This document shows positions 16,557-24,378 of a stretch of DNA of 64,000 bases, piece after piece. Position numbers and translations under genes: made by a program. Under the pieces are notes generated by a model. The model did not search any database and was not told where the DNA came from. It worked only from the letters and a program-made list of their open reading frames with translations. Numbering within the stretch: position 1 is the first letter of the stretch; each line of letters begins with the position of its first letter. The DNA is from Arthrobacter sp. FW306-2-2C-D06B (GTDB lineage Bacteria; Actinomycetota; Actinomycetes; Actinomycetales; Micrococcaceae), in contig NZ_CP084560.1 of NCBI RefSeq assembly GCF_021789175.1, positions 2,046,001 through 2,110,000 on the forward strand, in the 5' to 3' direction.

Positions 16557-16932
16557 TGAACTCTCCATATTTTCACATTTGCTGCGGAGGGGTATTGGAA
16601 TTCCCGGACACCTGAAACGGTGTGGGGTTCTGGTCCGGCTGTAACTCGGCTCGACCGCACAGCCGACTCCAAAGCCGAGTGACGGCGCAACACATAGGCG
16701 CTGCCTGACTTGCAGTTGGGAAAGAACCTGATCCTGCCTCTCTCCCGTGAGATCGATTGCAACAGCCTCATAAATGAGATCGGTTGCTGAGATCGGTTGC
16801 AGACAACAATACGTAGGCTTGCCCGCTCTGTCAACGGTCATTTTCGATTCAGCGAACGGAGGTCCAAACCTGTCGCCAGCACATAACGGGAGGACAAGCG
16901 GGGGCCTATCCACACGAGCCGGACCTGAACAG
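16557..16932. other. Intergenic region between transporter and kinase genes
   Basis: There is no gene here. It contains the transporter's leader, an inverted pair ACTCGGCT / AGCCGAGT (16644-16651, 16673-16680) that could form a leader hairpin, and the three operators listed separately. Confidence 0.5.
16748..16801. promoter_or_regulatory. Three LacI-family operators (transporter promoter)
   Basis: TGAGATCGATTGCA (16748-16761), TGAGATCGGTTGCT (16775-16788) and TGAGATCGGTTGCA (16788-16801) share a 14-bp LacI-family layout, TGxxATCGxTxxCA. The last two abut with one shared base. They sit 190-245 bp before the MHS transporter start. The same motif recurs in inverted orientation at 18228-18254. 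Confidence 0.65.
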
Positions 16933-17478
16933 TCATCCCTGACTTGGCAGGGACTCCTCATTGTTGAGATCAAGGAAACGGACTCCGGACCAGGTGCAGT
17001 CCAAGCTGCCGTACGTTGCCCAGTACTCGTCCCAATGGGCAAGTTTCCAGCGGTCCCTCTCCAGGCCCCGCTGAATGAGTCGGCCCCGGAGAGTATCCTG
17101 GGGGACCTGCACCCGCACCACCGTGGTCTCCGTGGGAGGCCAGTGGAATTCTTCCGCGGCCCGCGTCAGGTAGTCCGGCACGGCGAAGTACGCACCGAAG
17201 GGCGCGTCGAGTACGACCGATCGTCCCAGTCGCAGATTCGCTCCGGCTATATCCATGAGCGTCTCGTACTCCAGGGGCAGAACATTCTCCCGGTAAAACC
17301 CATTGGATTCCCGATCGCTGGGGTCGTGTCCGGCTGCCTTCAAGGCAAACTCGACAAGGCGGCCACAGACCCGGTCCTTGTCCAGATACGCAGCTCCGTG
17401 CTCCTTTGCTGTTTGCTGGGCAATGGTTGTCTTTCCGGATCCTGCAGGGCCGATGACAATGAAGACTTTGGGGACCAT
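16933..17478 (-). CDS. P-loop kinase-like protein (AAA/gluconokinase-like)
   Basis: The start is the ATG overlapping the aldolase stop (TGATG at 17476-17480), giving 181 residues. The frame extends upstream but only inside the aldolase gene. FIVIGPAGSGKTTIAQQTA near the N-terminus is a Walker A motif. KDRVCGRLVEF and RENVLPLEYETLMDIA follow, then VVLDAPFGAY and RVQVPQDTLRGRLIQRG as a lid/arginine region. The size and order fit small-molecule P-loop kinases such as gluconokinases. It directly follows a KDPG-aldolase-like gene, so it may phosphorylate a sugar acid before aldol cleavage. Substrate unproven. Confidence 0.68.
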   Translation of the reverse strand: MVPKVFIVIGPAGSGKTTIAQQTAKEHGAAYLDKDRVCGRLVEFALKAAGHDPSDRESNGFYRENVLPLEYETLMDIAGANLRLGRSVVLDAPFGAYFAVPDYLTRAAEEFHWPPTETTVVRVQVPQDTLRGRLIQRGLERDRWKLAHWDEYWATYGSLDCTWSGVRFLDLNNEESLPSQG

Positions 17479-18125
17479 CACTTGCGTGCCTCTGCCACTG
17501 CCGACAGGAACTCCCTGGCGGCCTCGGTGACACGGGAGAAGTCGCCGTCGGACTGCCATGCTTTGGTCACGGCGCTGCCGACCCCAACGCAGGCGACTCC
17601 GGCGGCGAACCATTCGGAGACATTCCCCGGGGTGACGCCGCCTGCCGGCATGACCGGCAGGTGCGCCAGCGGGGCGAGGACCGACTTCACGTAGGGGATG
17701 CCGCCGGCTTCGGTGGGAAAGACCTTGAGAATGTCCGCGCCGGCTTCGGCGGACTCGACAAGTTCCGTCGGTGTATACGCCCCGCTGATTGTCGGCACCT
17801 GGTACCGGTTGGCCATCCGGATCATCGCCGGGTTCAGTTGGGGACTGACCAGGAAATCAGCACCGGCGCGGATGCACTCATAGGCTGAGTGCTCGTCCAG
17901 AACCGTTCCGGCTCCGATCGCTACTCCACTGGGCCCGTGCTTGGCAGAGAGTCGTCGGATCACGTCCACCGCACCCGGGATCGAAAGCGTGATTTCAAGG
18001 GCGCGAAAACCTCCGGCGATCGCCGCTTCGGCGACGCGTTCTGCCACGTCAGCGTTCTCGAGGCGGACGATGAGGACGGCACCGGATTCGTCGATGGTCT
18101 GCAGGGTGCGAAGTTTCTTGTACAT
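17478..18125 (-). CDS. KDPG/KHG aldolase family protein
   Basis: The start at 18125 has GAAAGG just upstream and gives 215 residues, the usual length. Family landmarks are GFRALEITLSIPGAV (Glu of the active site), GAGTVLD, FLVSPQLNP and ADILKVFPTEAGG with the Schiff-base lysine. The enzyme cleaves 2-keto-3-deoxy-6-phosphogluconate or a similar 2-keto-3-deoxy acid to pyruvate and an aldehyde. It is a different paralogue from the one at 59001-59687. It overlaps the P-loop kinase gene and lies just across a shared promoter region from the LacI-controlled operon, with operators at 18228-18254. Confidence 0.85.
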   Translation of the reverse strand: MYKKLRTLQTIDESGAVLIVRLENADVAERVAEAAIAGGFRALEITLSIPGAVDVIRRLSAKHGPSGVAIGAGTVLDEHSAYECIRAGADFLVSPQLNPAMIRMANRYQVPTISGAYTPTELVESAEAGADILKVFPTEAGGIPYVKSVLAPLAHLPVMPAGGVTPGNVSEWFAAGVACVGVGSAVTKAWQSDGDFSRVTEAAREFLSAVAEARK

Positions 18126-18195
18126 TTCTGGCCTTTCTTCCGGCCCAGGCAGCTTCCTAATTCCGGAGCATTCCTGGGCCGCTGTTGAAGTGTCG

Positions 18196-18254
18196 TTGAC
18201 AAACTCTCCCACCATCCATAGTGTTATTGCAACCGATCTCAGCAATCGATCTCA
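18196..18254. promoter_or_regulatory. Promoter with two LacI operators
   Basis: TTGACA at 18196-18201 is followed by a 17-bp spacer and TAGTGT at 18219-18224, a reasonable plus-strand promoter for the gene at 18277. Directly after it are TGCAACCGATCTCA (18228-18241) and AGCAATCGATCTCA (18241-18254). These are the same operator motif as at 16748-16801 in inverted orientation, again sharing one base. Repressor bound here would block the operon, and probably the divergent aldolase too. Confidence 0.65.
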
Positions 18255-18276
18255 TACTTAGCAAAGGGGCTCGCAG

Positions 18277-19260
18277 ATGAGTGGACCACGCACGATCATC
18301 CTTGGTGCTTCGCACTGGCACGTCCCGCTCTGTGCGCGGGCGATCGGCGAAGAACACGAGGTGGTCGGCATCAGTGACGAGGATGTATCGTTCGTCCGGG
18401 GACTTGCGGAGGCGTGGAGCGCTCCGGTGGAGGTTGACTGGCGGAGCCTGGTGGATCTGCCGGATCTCGGGCTTGCCTATGTCTTCGGCCCGCACAATGG
18501 CATGGCGGAAAAGTGTCTTGCGCTGATCGAGCGCGGCATTCCGTTCGTGGTGGAGAAGCCTCTAGGCACGTCCCTTGCGGAACTTGTCCAGGTGCGCAAG
18601 GCCGCGGAAGCGGCCGGCGTGCCGGCGACAGTCCCGTTCGTTCAGCGGGGCGGCCCCGCCGCCCGTTGGCTGGCCAAGGCCGGTCGTCCGACGTACCAAA
18701 GAATGTCCTTTATTGCCGGGCCGCCCTCGCGGTACCTGGATAACGGTAATCCTTGGATGCTGGACCCCGCTGCTGCAGGTGGTGGTTGCTTGGCGAATCT
18801 GGCACCCCATTTTGTCGATCTCTTCCTGCAGGGCAGTAACGAGTCAGCGGAGAACGTCGATTCCCGGCTCTCTTCCGTTCTGCACGGTGCGGGCGTTGAG
18901 GACCATGCCAGCCTCATCATTACCACCCCGAGCGGGCGTGAAGCCATCATCGAGGTGGGGTACGCATTCCCGGGTTCGCCGTTGAAGCGATACTGCAGCT
19001 ACACGTCCGCAGGCGAGGCGGGATTCGCCTCTGTCGACTCAGACGGTTCTGCCGCGTTCACCACGCTGGACGGGGCGACGGAGTCCGCCGTGATCGATCT
19101 GGACAGTGACCCTCTCTATGATCCGTTTGTACGCCGTGTCGCGAAGACACTGGAAGATGGATTCCGAGGGCTGCCAACACTGGCCCAGCTTGAAGATGCG
19201 ATGCGCCCGATTTGGGAGGCATATGACGACCACGGAGGAAGAGAAGATGGCAGACCTTAG
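18277..19260 (+). CDS. Gfo/Idh/MocA family oxidoreductase
   Basis: This 327-residue protein has a Rossmann N-terminus (TIILGASHWHVPLCA), an EKP motif (VVEKPLGTS near residue 92) and an alpha/beta C-terminal domain. ASH replaces the usual GxGxxG, so cofactor binding may be atypical. Relatives oxidise sugars, inositols or their acids with NAD(P). It is the first gene of a tight plus-strand operon to 23605, directly behind two LacI operators. AAAGGGG precedes the ATG. The last codons overlap the repressor gene's start by 14 bp. Confidence 0.75.
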   Translation: MSGPRTIILGASHWHVPLCARAIGEEHEVVGISDEDVSFVRGLAEAWSAPVEVDWRSLVDLPDLGLAYVFGPHNGMAEKCLALIERGIPFVVEKPLGTSLAELVQVRKAAEAAGVPATVPFVQRGGPAARWLAKAGRPTYQRMSFIAGPPSRYLDNGNPWMLDPAAAGGGCLANLAPHFVDLFLQGSNESAENVDSRLSSVLHGAGVEDHASLIITTPSGREAIIEVGYAFPGSPLKRYCSYTSAGEAGFASVDSDGSAAFTTLDGATESAVIDLDSDPLYDPFVRRVAKTLEDGFRGLPTLAQLEDAMRPIWEAYDDHGGREDGRP

Positions 19261-20242
19261 TATTGACGTTGTCGCGAAGGCGGCCGGCGTCCACCGGTCT
19301 ACGGTTTCCCGGGCATTCTCCCGGCCGGAAGCGGTAAAAAGCGAAACCCGGGAGCACATTCTCCGCATCGCCGAGGGGCTCGGCTACACGATGAGCCCGC
19401 TCGCCCAGGCGTTGCGTCGAAAGACCAGCACCTTCGTCCCGCTGATCGTGCCTGACATCACCAACCCGTTCTTCGCAGAACTTGCCAAGACCATGACGCA
19501 GGCCGCTGACGAGCGCGGCTACCAGCTGCTGCTGTGTGTCACGAACGGAGACCCTGCAAAGACCGAGGGGTACTTCACCGCGATGCAGGCCATGTACGCC
19601 CCCTTCGGAATCGTCGCGCCCTCGACGAAAGTCGATACCGACGCACTCAAGCGCTTCGATTTTGGCCACCGGGTGGTAGTGATCGACCGCGTGGAAGGCG
19701 ACTCCTCCGTTCCAACCGTCACTGTCGACAGCCGCCGCGGAATAGTCCTCGCCCTAGAGCACCTGCGTTCCCTGGGGCACACCTCGATCGGCTACGTTTC
19801 CGGTATCTCCGGGACCCACACTGCGCAGGACCGGATGGACGCGTATCTGGAGCTGTCAGCGGAAGGCAATAGCACGCCCCTTGTACTCGACAGCGGCTCC
19901 GATCCGGACGCAGGGGCGCGCGCGGCAAAGCACTTTCTTGAGATGGAGAATTCCCCGACGGCGATTATCGCCGCCAATGACATGGTCGCCTTCGCGGTGA
20001 TCTCGGCCCTTGGCCAAAGCGGTATCCGCGTGCCGGAGGACGTATCGGTCATGGGCTTTGACGGCCTGGCATTGGGCGCCCGGTTCAACCCGCCTCTGAC
20101 CACAGTGCGGCAGCCGATTGCTGACATGGGAAACATCGCGATCGAGCTGGCGGAGAAGCAGAACCTGAACGGATCAGTGGACCACGTTGTTCTGGAACCT
20201 GAACTTCTGGTGCGCGCCTCCACCTCAGGGCCGCGCAAATGA
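19247..20242 (+). CDS. LacI-family transcriptional repressor
   Basis: The 331-residue protein starts at ATG 19247 behind GGAGGAAGAGAAG. An earlier in-frame start lies inside the previous gene. The HTH is SIDVVAKAAGVHRSTVSRAF and the hinge is SPLAQALRRKTSTFVPLIVPDITNPF. The rest is the sugar-binding periplasmic-protein-like domain with VMGFDGLALG near the end. It lies within the operon it most likely controls. The five TGAGATCGRTTGC-type sites in this locus have the half-site spacing expected for LacI proteins. The inducer is probably the locus's substrate or a pathway intermediate. Confidence 0.9.
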   Translation: MADLSIDVVAKAAGVHRSTVSRAFSRPEAVKSETREHILRIAEGLGYTMSPLAQALRRKTSTFVPLIVPDITNPFFAELAKTMTQAADERGYQLLLCVTNGDPAKTEGYFTAMQAMYAPFGIVAPSTKVDTDALKRFDFGHRVVVIDRVEGDSSVPTVTVDSRRGIVLALEHLRSLGHTSIGYVSGISGTHTAQDRMDAYLELSAEGNSTPLVLDSGSDPDAGARAAKHFLEMENSPTAIIAANDMVAFAVISALGQSGIRVPEDVSVMGFDGLALGARFNPPLTTVRQPIADMGNIAIELAEKQNLNGSVDHVVLEPELLVRASTSGPRK

Positions 20243-20808
20243 CCGGGGCCAACGCAAGGACGCTGCGCCGGCTGCCCGGGCTGCGGCACACCGACCACGT
20301 CGGTCTGACAGTTCCGAACCTCGAGGACGCAATCAGGTTCTTCGTCGGGGTACTCGGTGCCGAGGAGTTGTACCGCTCCGACCGCGGACCCGACCCCGAG
20401 TTCATGCCCACGAACTTCGATGTCCCTGCTGATGCCCGGCTCACCCTCGCCATGCTGCGACTGCCTCCGAACCTGAACATCGAGCTTTTCGAATGGAGCA
20501 GCGCTGAACGGCGGGAAACCCCGCCACGGCATTGCGACGCAGGCGGCCACCACCTGTGCTTCGTTGTGGACGACGTAGACGAAGCGGTCGCCGTGCTGCA
20601 GGAAACCCCTGGAGTACGCGTGCTCGGGGAGCGCAAGGAAGTCGCCGGCGACAGTCCCCGGGTGGCGGGCAACCGCTGGACTTACTTCATCACACCCTGG
20701 GGGCTACTGATGGAAATCGTCGACCGATCCCGGGTCGCAACCCCACCGCGGCTGGTCGGTCCTGCGGACTGGGCGGCAACTCAAGACACTTTCAGGAAGG
20801 ACGTTTAA
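20239..20808 (+). CDS. VOC (glyoxalase/bleomycin resistance) family protein
   Basis: This 189-residue protein overlaps the repressor stop as ATGA. LRHTDHVGLTVPNLEDAIRFF opens the first beta-alpha-beta-beta-beta unit with the metal His, and GGHHLCFVVDDVDEAVAVLQ the second. WTYFITPWGLLMEIVDR carries the C-terminal Glu ligand. This matches dioxygenase/isomerase-type VOC proteins with a single metal site. In this operon it may act on a lactone or keto-sugar intermediate, but nothing fixes the reaction. Confidence 0.75.
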   Translation: MTGANARTLRRLPGLRHTDHVGLTVPNLEDAIRFFVGVLGAEELYRSDRGPDPEFMPTNFDVPADARLTLAMLRLPPNLNIELFEWSSAERRETPPRHCDAGGHHLCFVVDDVDEAVAVLQETPGVRVLGERKEVAGDSPRVAGNRWTYFITPWGLLMEIVDRSRVATPPRLVGPADWAATQDTFRKDV

Positions 20809-20809
20809 A

Positions 20810-21712
20810 ATGCGACTGGCAGGCCACACGCTAGGCACCCCGAACCATACGGTCCCCCAGGCAATCAGGCTTTTCCGAGCCGCAGGGCTCGATGCCGCAG
20901 AAGTCATTTACCAGGACGGCTACACTTCGGGTCTCCCTCAGGGGGACCGGCGCGCCGCAATGGAGGCATTGAGGGCAGCGGAAGATGAAGGCGTGCCCAT
21001 CATTGGCCTTACCCCCTACACCACGGCCATCAACGCTCTGGACGAGAGTGAATGGCGCGGGGGAGTAGACGAATTCCGTGGCGCGATTGAGACCGCGCAT
21101 CTGCTCGGGGCCGACCGGGTGCGCGTGTACGCGGGATCCTGGCATCCGGGGGACGCCGATCATGCCGGGCGATGGGCGAGACTGCGGGAGGCCCTGCAGA
21201 CCCTGGCACCTGAGGCTGAACAGGCCGGAGTGCGTCTGTGCGTGGAGAACCATTTCGGCACCATGACCCAGACTGCGGCCGAAACCGCAGCGCTCGTCCG
21301 GGAGGTTGCGCACCCAGCCGTTCGTGTTCTCTACGACCAGGCCAACCTGACCTTCACCCACGACGAGACGTTCGAACAGGCCTTTGATGTTCAAGGCGAT
21401 CTGGTCGGTCACGTACACGTCAAGGACCTCGTTTTCACCGATCCCTCCGCTGCCTTCCGCGCAACGGAAACCGCCCGCGTCAACTCGTCCGAGCGCGCCG
21501 TCCGATCACGGGTCGTCGGCACCGGCGTCCTTCCCTGGCCCCAGATCCTCGCGGCGCTGCTGCGCTACGGCTACGATGACCTGCTGAGCATCGAGTACGA
21601 GTACCGCTGGCACCCGCAAGACCTCCCAACCCCCGAGGACGGATTCCGGAAATCCGCGGCCGCCCTGCGCGGAATGCTCACTGATCTCGCTGAAATGGAG
21701 AAGGCCCGATGA
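20810..21712 (+). CDS. Sugar phosphate isomerase/epimerase family protein
   Basis: This is a 300-residue TIM barrel of the xylose-isomerase-like superfamily. It has LCVENHFGTM (Glu), VLYDQANLTFTHD (Asp), HVHVKDL (His) and LSIEYEYRW (Glu) at the usual metal-site positions. AGGAAGG precedes the ATG, one base after the previous stop. It is the second such protein in the window but not closely similar to the one at 14146. It shares an operon with two Gfo/Idh/MocA dehydrogenases, a combination often seen in catabolism of inositols and unusual hexoses. Confidence 0.8.
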   Translation: MRLAGHTLGTPNHTVPQAIRLFRAAGLDAAEVIYQDGYTSGLPQGDRRAAMEALRAAEDEGVPIIGLTPYTTAINALDESEWRGGVDEFRGAIETAHLLGADRVRVYAGSWHPGDADHAGRWARLREALQTLAPEAEQAGVRLCVENHFGTMTQTAAETAALVREVAHPAVRVLYDQANLTFTHDETFEQAFDVQGDLVGHVHVKDLVFTDPSAAFRATETARVNSSERAVRSRVVGTGVLPWPQILAALLRYGYDDLLSIEYEYRWHPQDLPTPEDGFRKSAAALRGMLTDLAEMEKAR

Positions 21713-22704
21713 GTGGGCAGCGCCTCCGCGTCGGCGTCATCGGCGCAGGCAACATCGCCACCATCGCCCAGTTGCCCACACTCGTCCAGCGCGATGATGT
21801 TGACCTGGCTGCCTTGGTGTCCCGCCGCGAGGACCCGGGAAACCTGGTCCGGCGCTGGGGTTTCGGCGCCGCCTACCGGTCAGTAGAGGACATGCTGGCT
21901 TCCCAGGACCTGGATGCCGTCTTCGTCCTCACGCCGCGGTCCGAGCACGCGCACGCCGTCCAGCTGTGCCTGGACTATGACGTCGACGTGTTCTGCGAAA
22001 AACCCCTGGCCCCGGCCACCGAGGAGGCGGGACGTCTGGCGGACCTCGCCGAGGAGCGTGGCCGCATCCTGATGGTCGACTTCAACCGCCGCTACGCACC
22101 TGTCTACATTGCAGGGCGCGAGGCCTTCGGCGAGAAGGGCGCTACCTTCTGCGTCGCCCAAAAGAACCGCCCCGGTTCGGAATACCGCGCAACGTTCGAG
22201 AACGCCATCCACATGGTCGATCTCCTCCGCTGGTACTGCGGCGGCGAACCCGTGGACGTGGCCGCGCACGCAGCCGGCGATGACCCTTGGCAAGAAGACG
22301 GCGTCGCGGCCATCATACGCTTCAGCACCGGCAACACCGGAGTGCTGATGGCAGCTCGAACCGCAGGTGCCTGGAACGAAAAACTGGATGCTTACGGCGA
22401 CGGAAAGACCGTGGAAGTACGTGCACCCGAAACGGTATCGACCACTGTCAACGGAGTCACCACATCACGCGAGCTCAGCGCCGAGGCCTACGGCTGGGCA
22501 ACAGCAACCGACACACTCGGATTCTCCGCCGCCGTCCACCACTTCCTCGACCGCGTGGCCGACAGGGCGCAGCCGCTCACCTCGGGTCGCGAGGCCGTTC
22601 ATACCCAGCGATTGCTCGATCGGATCCTCGCAGCCTCCGGACTACCCGCGGAGGAACAACATGGCCGGCAGTGGGAAAGCCATGCCACGAGTGCCAACAG
22701 CTAA
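21709..22704 (+). CDS. Gfo/Idh/MocA family oxidoreductase
   Basis: The ATG overlaps the isomerase stop by 4 bp. The 331-residue protein has a clean Rossmann motif GVIGAGNIATIAQLP, EKPLAPATEEA (EKP) and MVDFNRRYAP in the middle. This is the second dehydrogenase of the operon. It has the standard GxGxxA cofactor loop that the first (18277) lacks. It probably catalyses an NAD(P)-linked oxidation of a sugar or sugar acid. Confidence 0.82.
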   Translation: MSGQRLRVGVIGAGNIATIAQLPTLVQRDDVDLAALVSRREDPGNLVRRWGFGAAYRSVEDMLASQDLDAVFVLTPRSEHAHAVQLCLDYDVDVFCEKPLAPATEEAGRLADLAEERGRILMVDFNRRYAPVYIAGREAFGEKGATFCVAQKNRPGSEYRATFENAIHMVDLLRWYCGGEPVDVAAHAAGDDPWQEDGVAAIIRFSTGNTGVLMAARTAGAWNEKLDAYGDGKTVEVRAPETVSTTVNGVTTSRELSAEAYGWATATDTLGFSAAVHHFLDRVADRAQPLTSGREAVHTQRLLDRILAASGLPAEEQHGRQWESHATSANS

Positions 22705-22784
22705 ACCGTAAAGGCATCACGTGCGTCAACAGGCCGTCCGGAAGCGGACCCTTGTACAAACACCCCAAGTAAGGAACCAGGCAG

Positions 22785-22859
22785 ATGAAAAGAGCAGCCC
22801 AGAAACCAACCGCAGGGACGCTGCGGATCAGCCAGCCCATGAGCGGAAATGACAAATGA
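22785..22859 (+). CDS. 24-codon ORF coupled to the SDR gene
   Basis: ATG at 22785, preceded by AAGGAACCAGG, opens MKRAAQKPTAGTLRISQPMS and then GNDK. Its stop overlaps the SDR start as ATGA at 22856-22859. The SDR gene has only weak binding sequence of its own, so this mini-ORF could serve as a translational coupler or leader peptide. It has no known domain and may be incidental. Confidence 0.3.
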   Translation: MKRAAQKPTAGTLRISQPMSGNDK

Positions 22860-23605
22860 GCCTGAAAGACCACGTCGTTCTGGTAACCGGATCGAGCGGC
22901 GGAATCGGCGACGCAGTCATCGATGCGCTTAGAGCCGAAGGGGCCCTCATCATAGGAGCCGACCGAGCCCCCAAAGACGGCCAGGAGATAGCCGCTTTCT
23001 TCCCGCTCGACGTCACCTCCGAAGAGCAATGCGCCGCCGTCGTCCGCGACATTACGAGCAAATACGGGCGCATCGACGCCCTCATTCACGCCGCCGGTGT
23101 CTTGGGCACCACCCCTGACATCATGGAAACCACGACGGAAGAATACGAATCCGTCATGCGGATCAACTCCTCCGGCACATTCTCAATGGTCCGGGAAACG
23201 GCACAGTCAATGATTGAGGCCGGCACTGCCGGTGCCATCGTCATCCTCTCCTCCGTCGCCGCTAAGGAAGCCCGCCGCAACTACCTGCCCTACAACGCAA
23301 GCAAACTCGCCGTGCTTCACATCATGTGGTCCTTCGCCGAGATACTCGGACCCCGCGGCATCTCCGTCAACGCCATTGCGCCCGGTCCCGTGAACACCCC
23401 TATGTGGGCGCAGTTCGCAAAAGACTCCGGCCCGGATGCGATCGCCAACCGGGCCAAACGCGCCGCGGAACTCCCAATGCGCCGGTTCGCCGAACCCGAC
23501 GAAGTCGCCCGCGCCATCCTTTTCCTTGCCGACCCCGACAACCGCTACATCACCGGCGTAACGCTCGACGTGGCAGGCGGAGCACACCTCGGCATGGGCA
23601 CATGA
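22856..23605 (+). CDS. Short-chain dehydrogenase/reductase (SDR)
   Basis: This is a 249-residue classical SDR with VVLVTGSSGGIGDAV at the N-terminus, HAAGVLG in the NAG position, Ser in ILSSVAAKEA and catalytic YNASK. It ends in VTLDVAGG. It is the last gene of the LacI-regulated operon, following a 24-codon ORF. The terminator hairpin at 23723-23748 follows. It likely oxidises a hydroxyl of the imported sugar acid or an intermediate. Confidence 0.85.
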   Translation: MSLKDHVVLVTGSSGGIGDAVIDALRAEGALIIGADRAPKDGQEIAAFFPLDVTSEEQCAAVVRDITSKYGRIDALIHAAGVLGTTPDIMETTTEEYESVMRINSSGTFSMVRETAQSMIEAGTAGAIVILSSVAAKEARRNYLPYNASKLAVLHIMWSFAEILGPRGISVNAIAPGPVNTPMWAQFAKDSGPDAIANRAKRAAELPMRRFAEPDEVARAILFLADPDNRYITGVTLDVAGGAHLGMGT

Positions 23606-23722
23606 ACCGCGTTCGGTAGGGCACCTCGGGCGATACCGGCGTCAGTCTGCTTCGAAAAGGAACTTGAGGGCTGAGTCCCCTGAATCAGCCGGCAAAAGCC
23701 GGGCGCAAACCTTGGCAAGAGA

Positions 23723-23748
23723 ACGACGGCGGGATGTGCCGCCGTCGT
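23723..23748. terminator. Rho-independent terminator between convergent genes
   Basis: ACGACGGCGG and CCGCCGTCGT form a perfect stem with loop GATGTG, followed on the plus strand by TCGGTTCGGTTTTTG. It ends the LacI-controlled operon and can also serve the facing HxlR gene. Confidence 0.75.
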
Positions 23749-23768
23749 CCTCGGTTCGGTTTTTGTGG

Positions 23769-24251
23769 TTACTGGCCGGACGCCGGGTCGGTACCCGCGC
23801 TTGACACAAGCGGTCCCAGTAACAGACTTCCTGGCGTGAACTCCTCACCGCATTCCGCACACAACACCACCGGTTTCAGGTCCGCCCCGCAACTGTGCCG
23901 GTAAGAAGCGCGGGGCGTCTCGTCCCGCATCCATGTGCTGCTCCACGCCGCGAGTGAAATGAGGATGGGCGCGACTTCCGCTCCGGAGGTTGTGAGGTGG
24001 TACTCGTAGCGCGCGGGGCGCTCGGAGTACTGGACACGCTCAATCACGCCACGGTTTTCGAGCATGCGCAGCCGGTCCGTCAGGATGTCGCGGGACGCGC
24101 CGGTATTGCGCGCAATCTGATCGAACCGGTGAACGCCCAACGACATCTCGCGAAGGGCGAGCAGGGCCCACCGTTCGCCTAAAACGTCGAGGCCTGCCGC
24201 AATGAAACACGCCCTCGGCGCATTTACTGCCTTCTCGGCCAGCTTATTCAT
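23769..24251 (-). CDS. HxlR-family transcriptional regulator
   Basis: The 160-residue protein has the HxlR winged helix: CFIAAGLDVLGERWALLAL, then RFDQIARNTGASRDILTDRL and VIERVQYSERPARYEYHLT. A C-terminal extension has CGADLKPVVLCAECGEEF, a CxxC-type zinc-ribbon-like tail seen in many actinobacterial members. It is divergent from an SDR gene 127 bp away. A perfect AGTTGGA-AAA-TCCAACT palindrome between them is a good operator candidate. Confidence 0.88.
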   Translation of the reverse strand: MNKLAEKAVNAPRACFIAAGLDVLGERWALLALREMSLGVHRFDQIARNTGASRDILTDRLRMLENRGVIERVQYSERPARYEYHLTTSGAEVAPILISLAAWSSTWMRDETPRASYRHSCGADLKPVVLCAECGEEFTPGSLLLGPLVSSAGTDPASGQ

Positions 24252-24291
24252 CGTTCACCTGCTTTCAGTACTCTCGCCAAGTATACAGGTT

Positions 24292-24308
24292 AGTTGGAAA
24301 ATCCAACT
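24292..24308. promoter_or_regulatory. Palindromic operator candidate for the HxlR regulator
   Basis: AGTTGGA and TCCAACT flank AAA in the divergent promoter region of the HxlR and SDR genes. It lies beside GTATACAGGT, a likely -10 region for one of them. The symmetry suits a dimeric winged-helix protein. Confidence 0.6.
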
Positions 24309-24378
24309 CACTCGGCTAATCTGATGTTCTGAGACCGCGACAACCGCGTCGCCGCCCCATCCGACAGTAGGAGAATCC

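Noticed and set aside
16557..17042. N-terminal extension of the MHS transporter (to 633 residues)
   Set aside because: It has no transmembrane or domain features and contains the LacI operators. A good ribosome binding site precedes the ATG at 16556.
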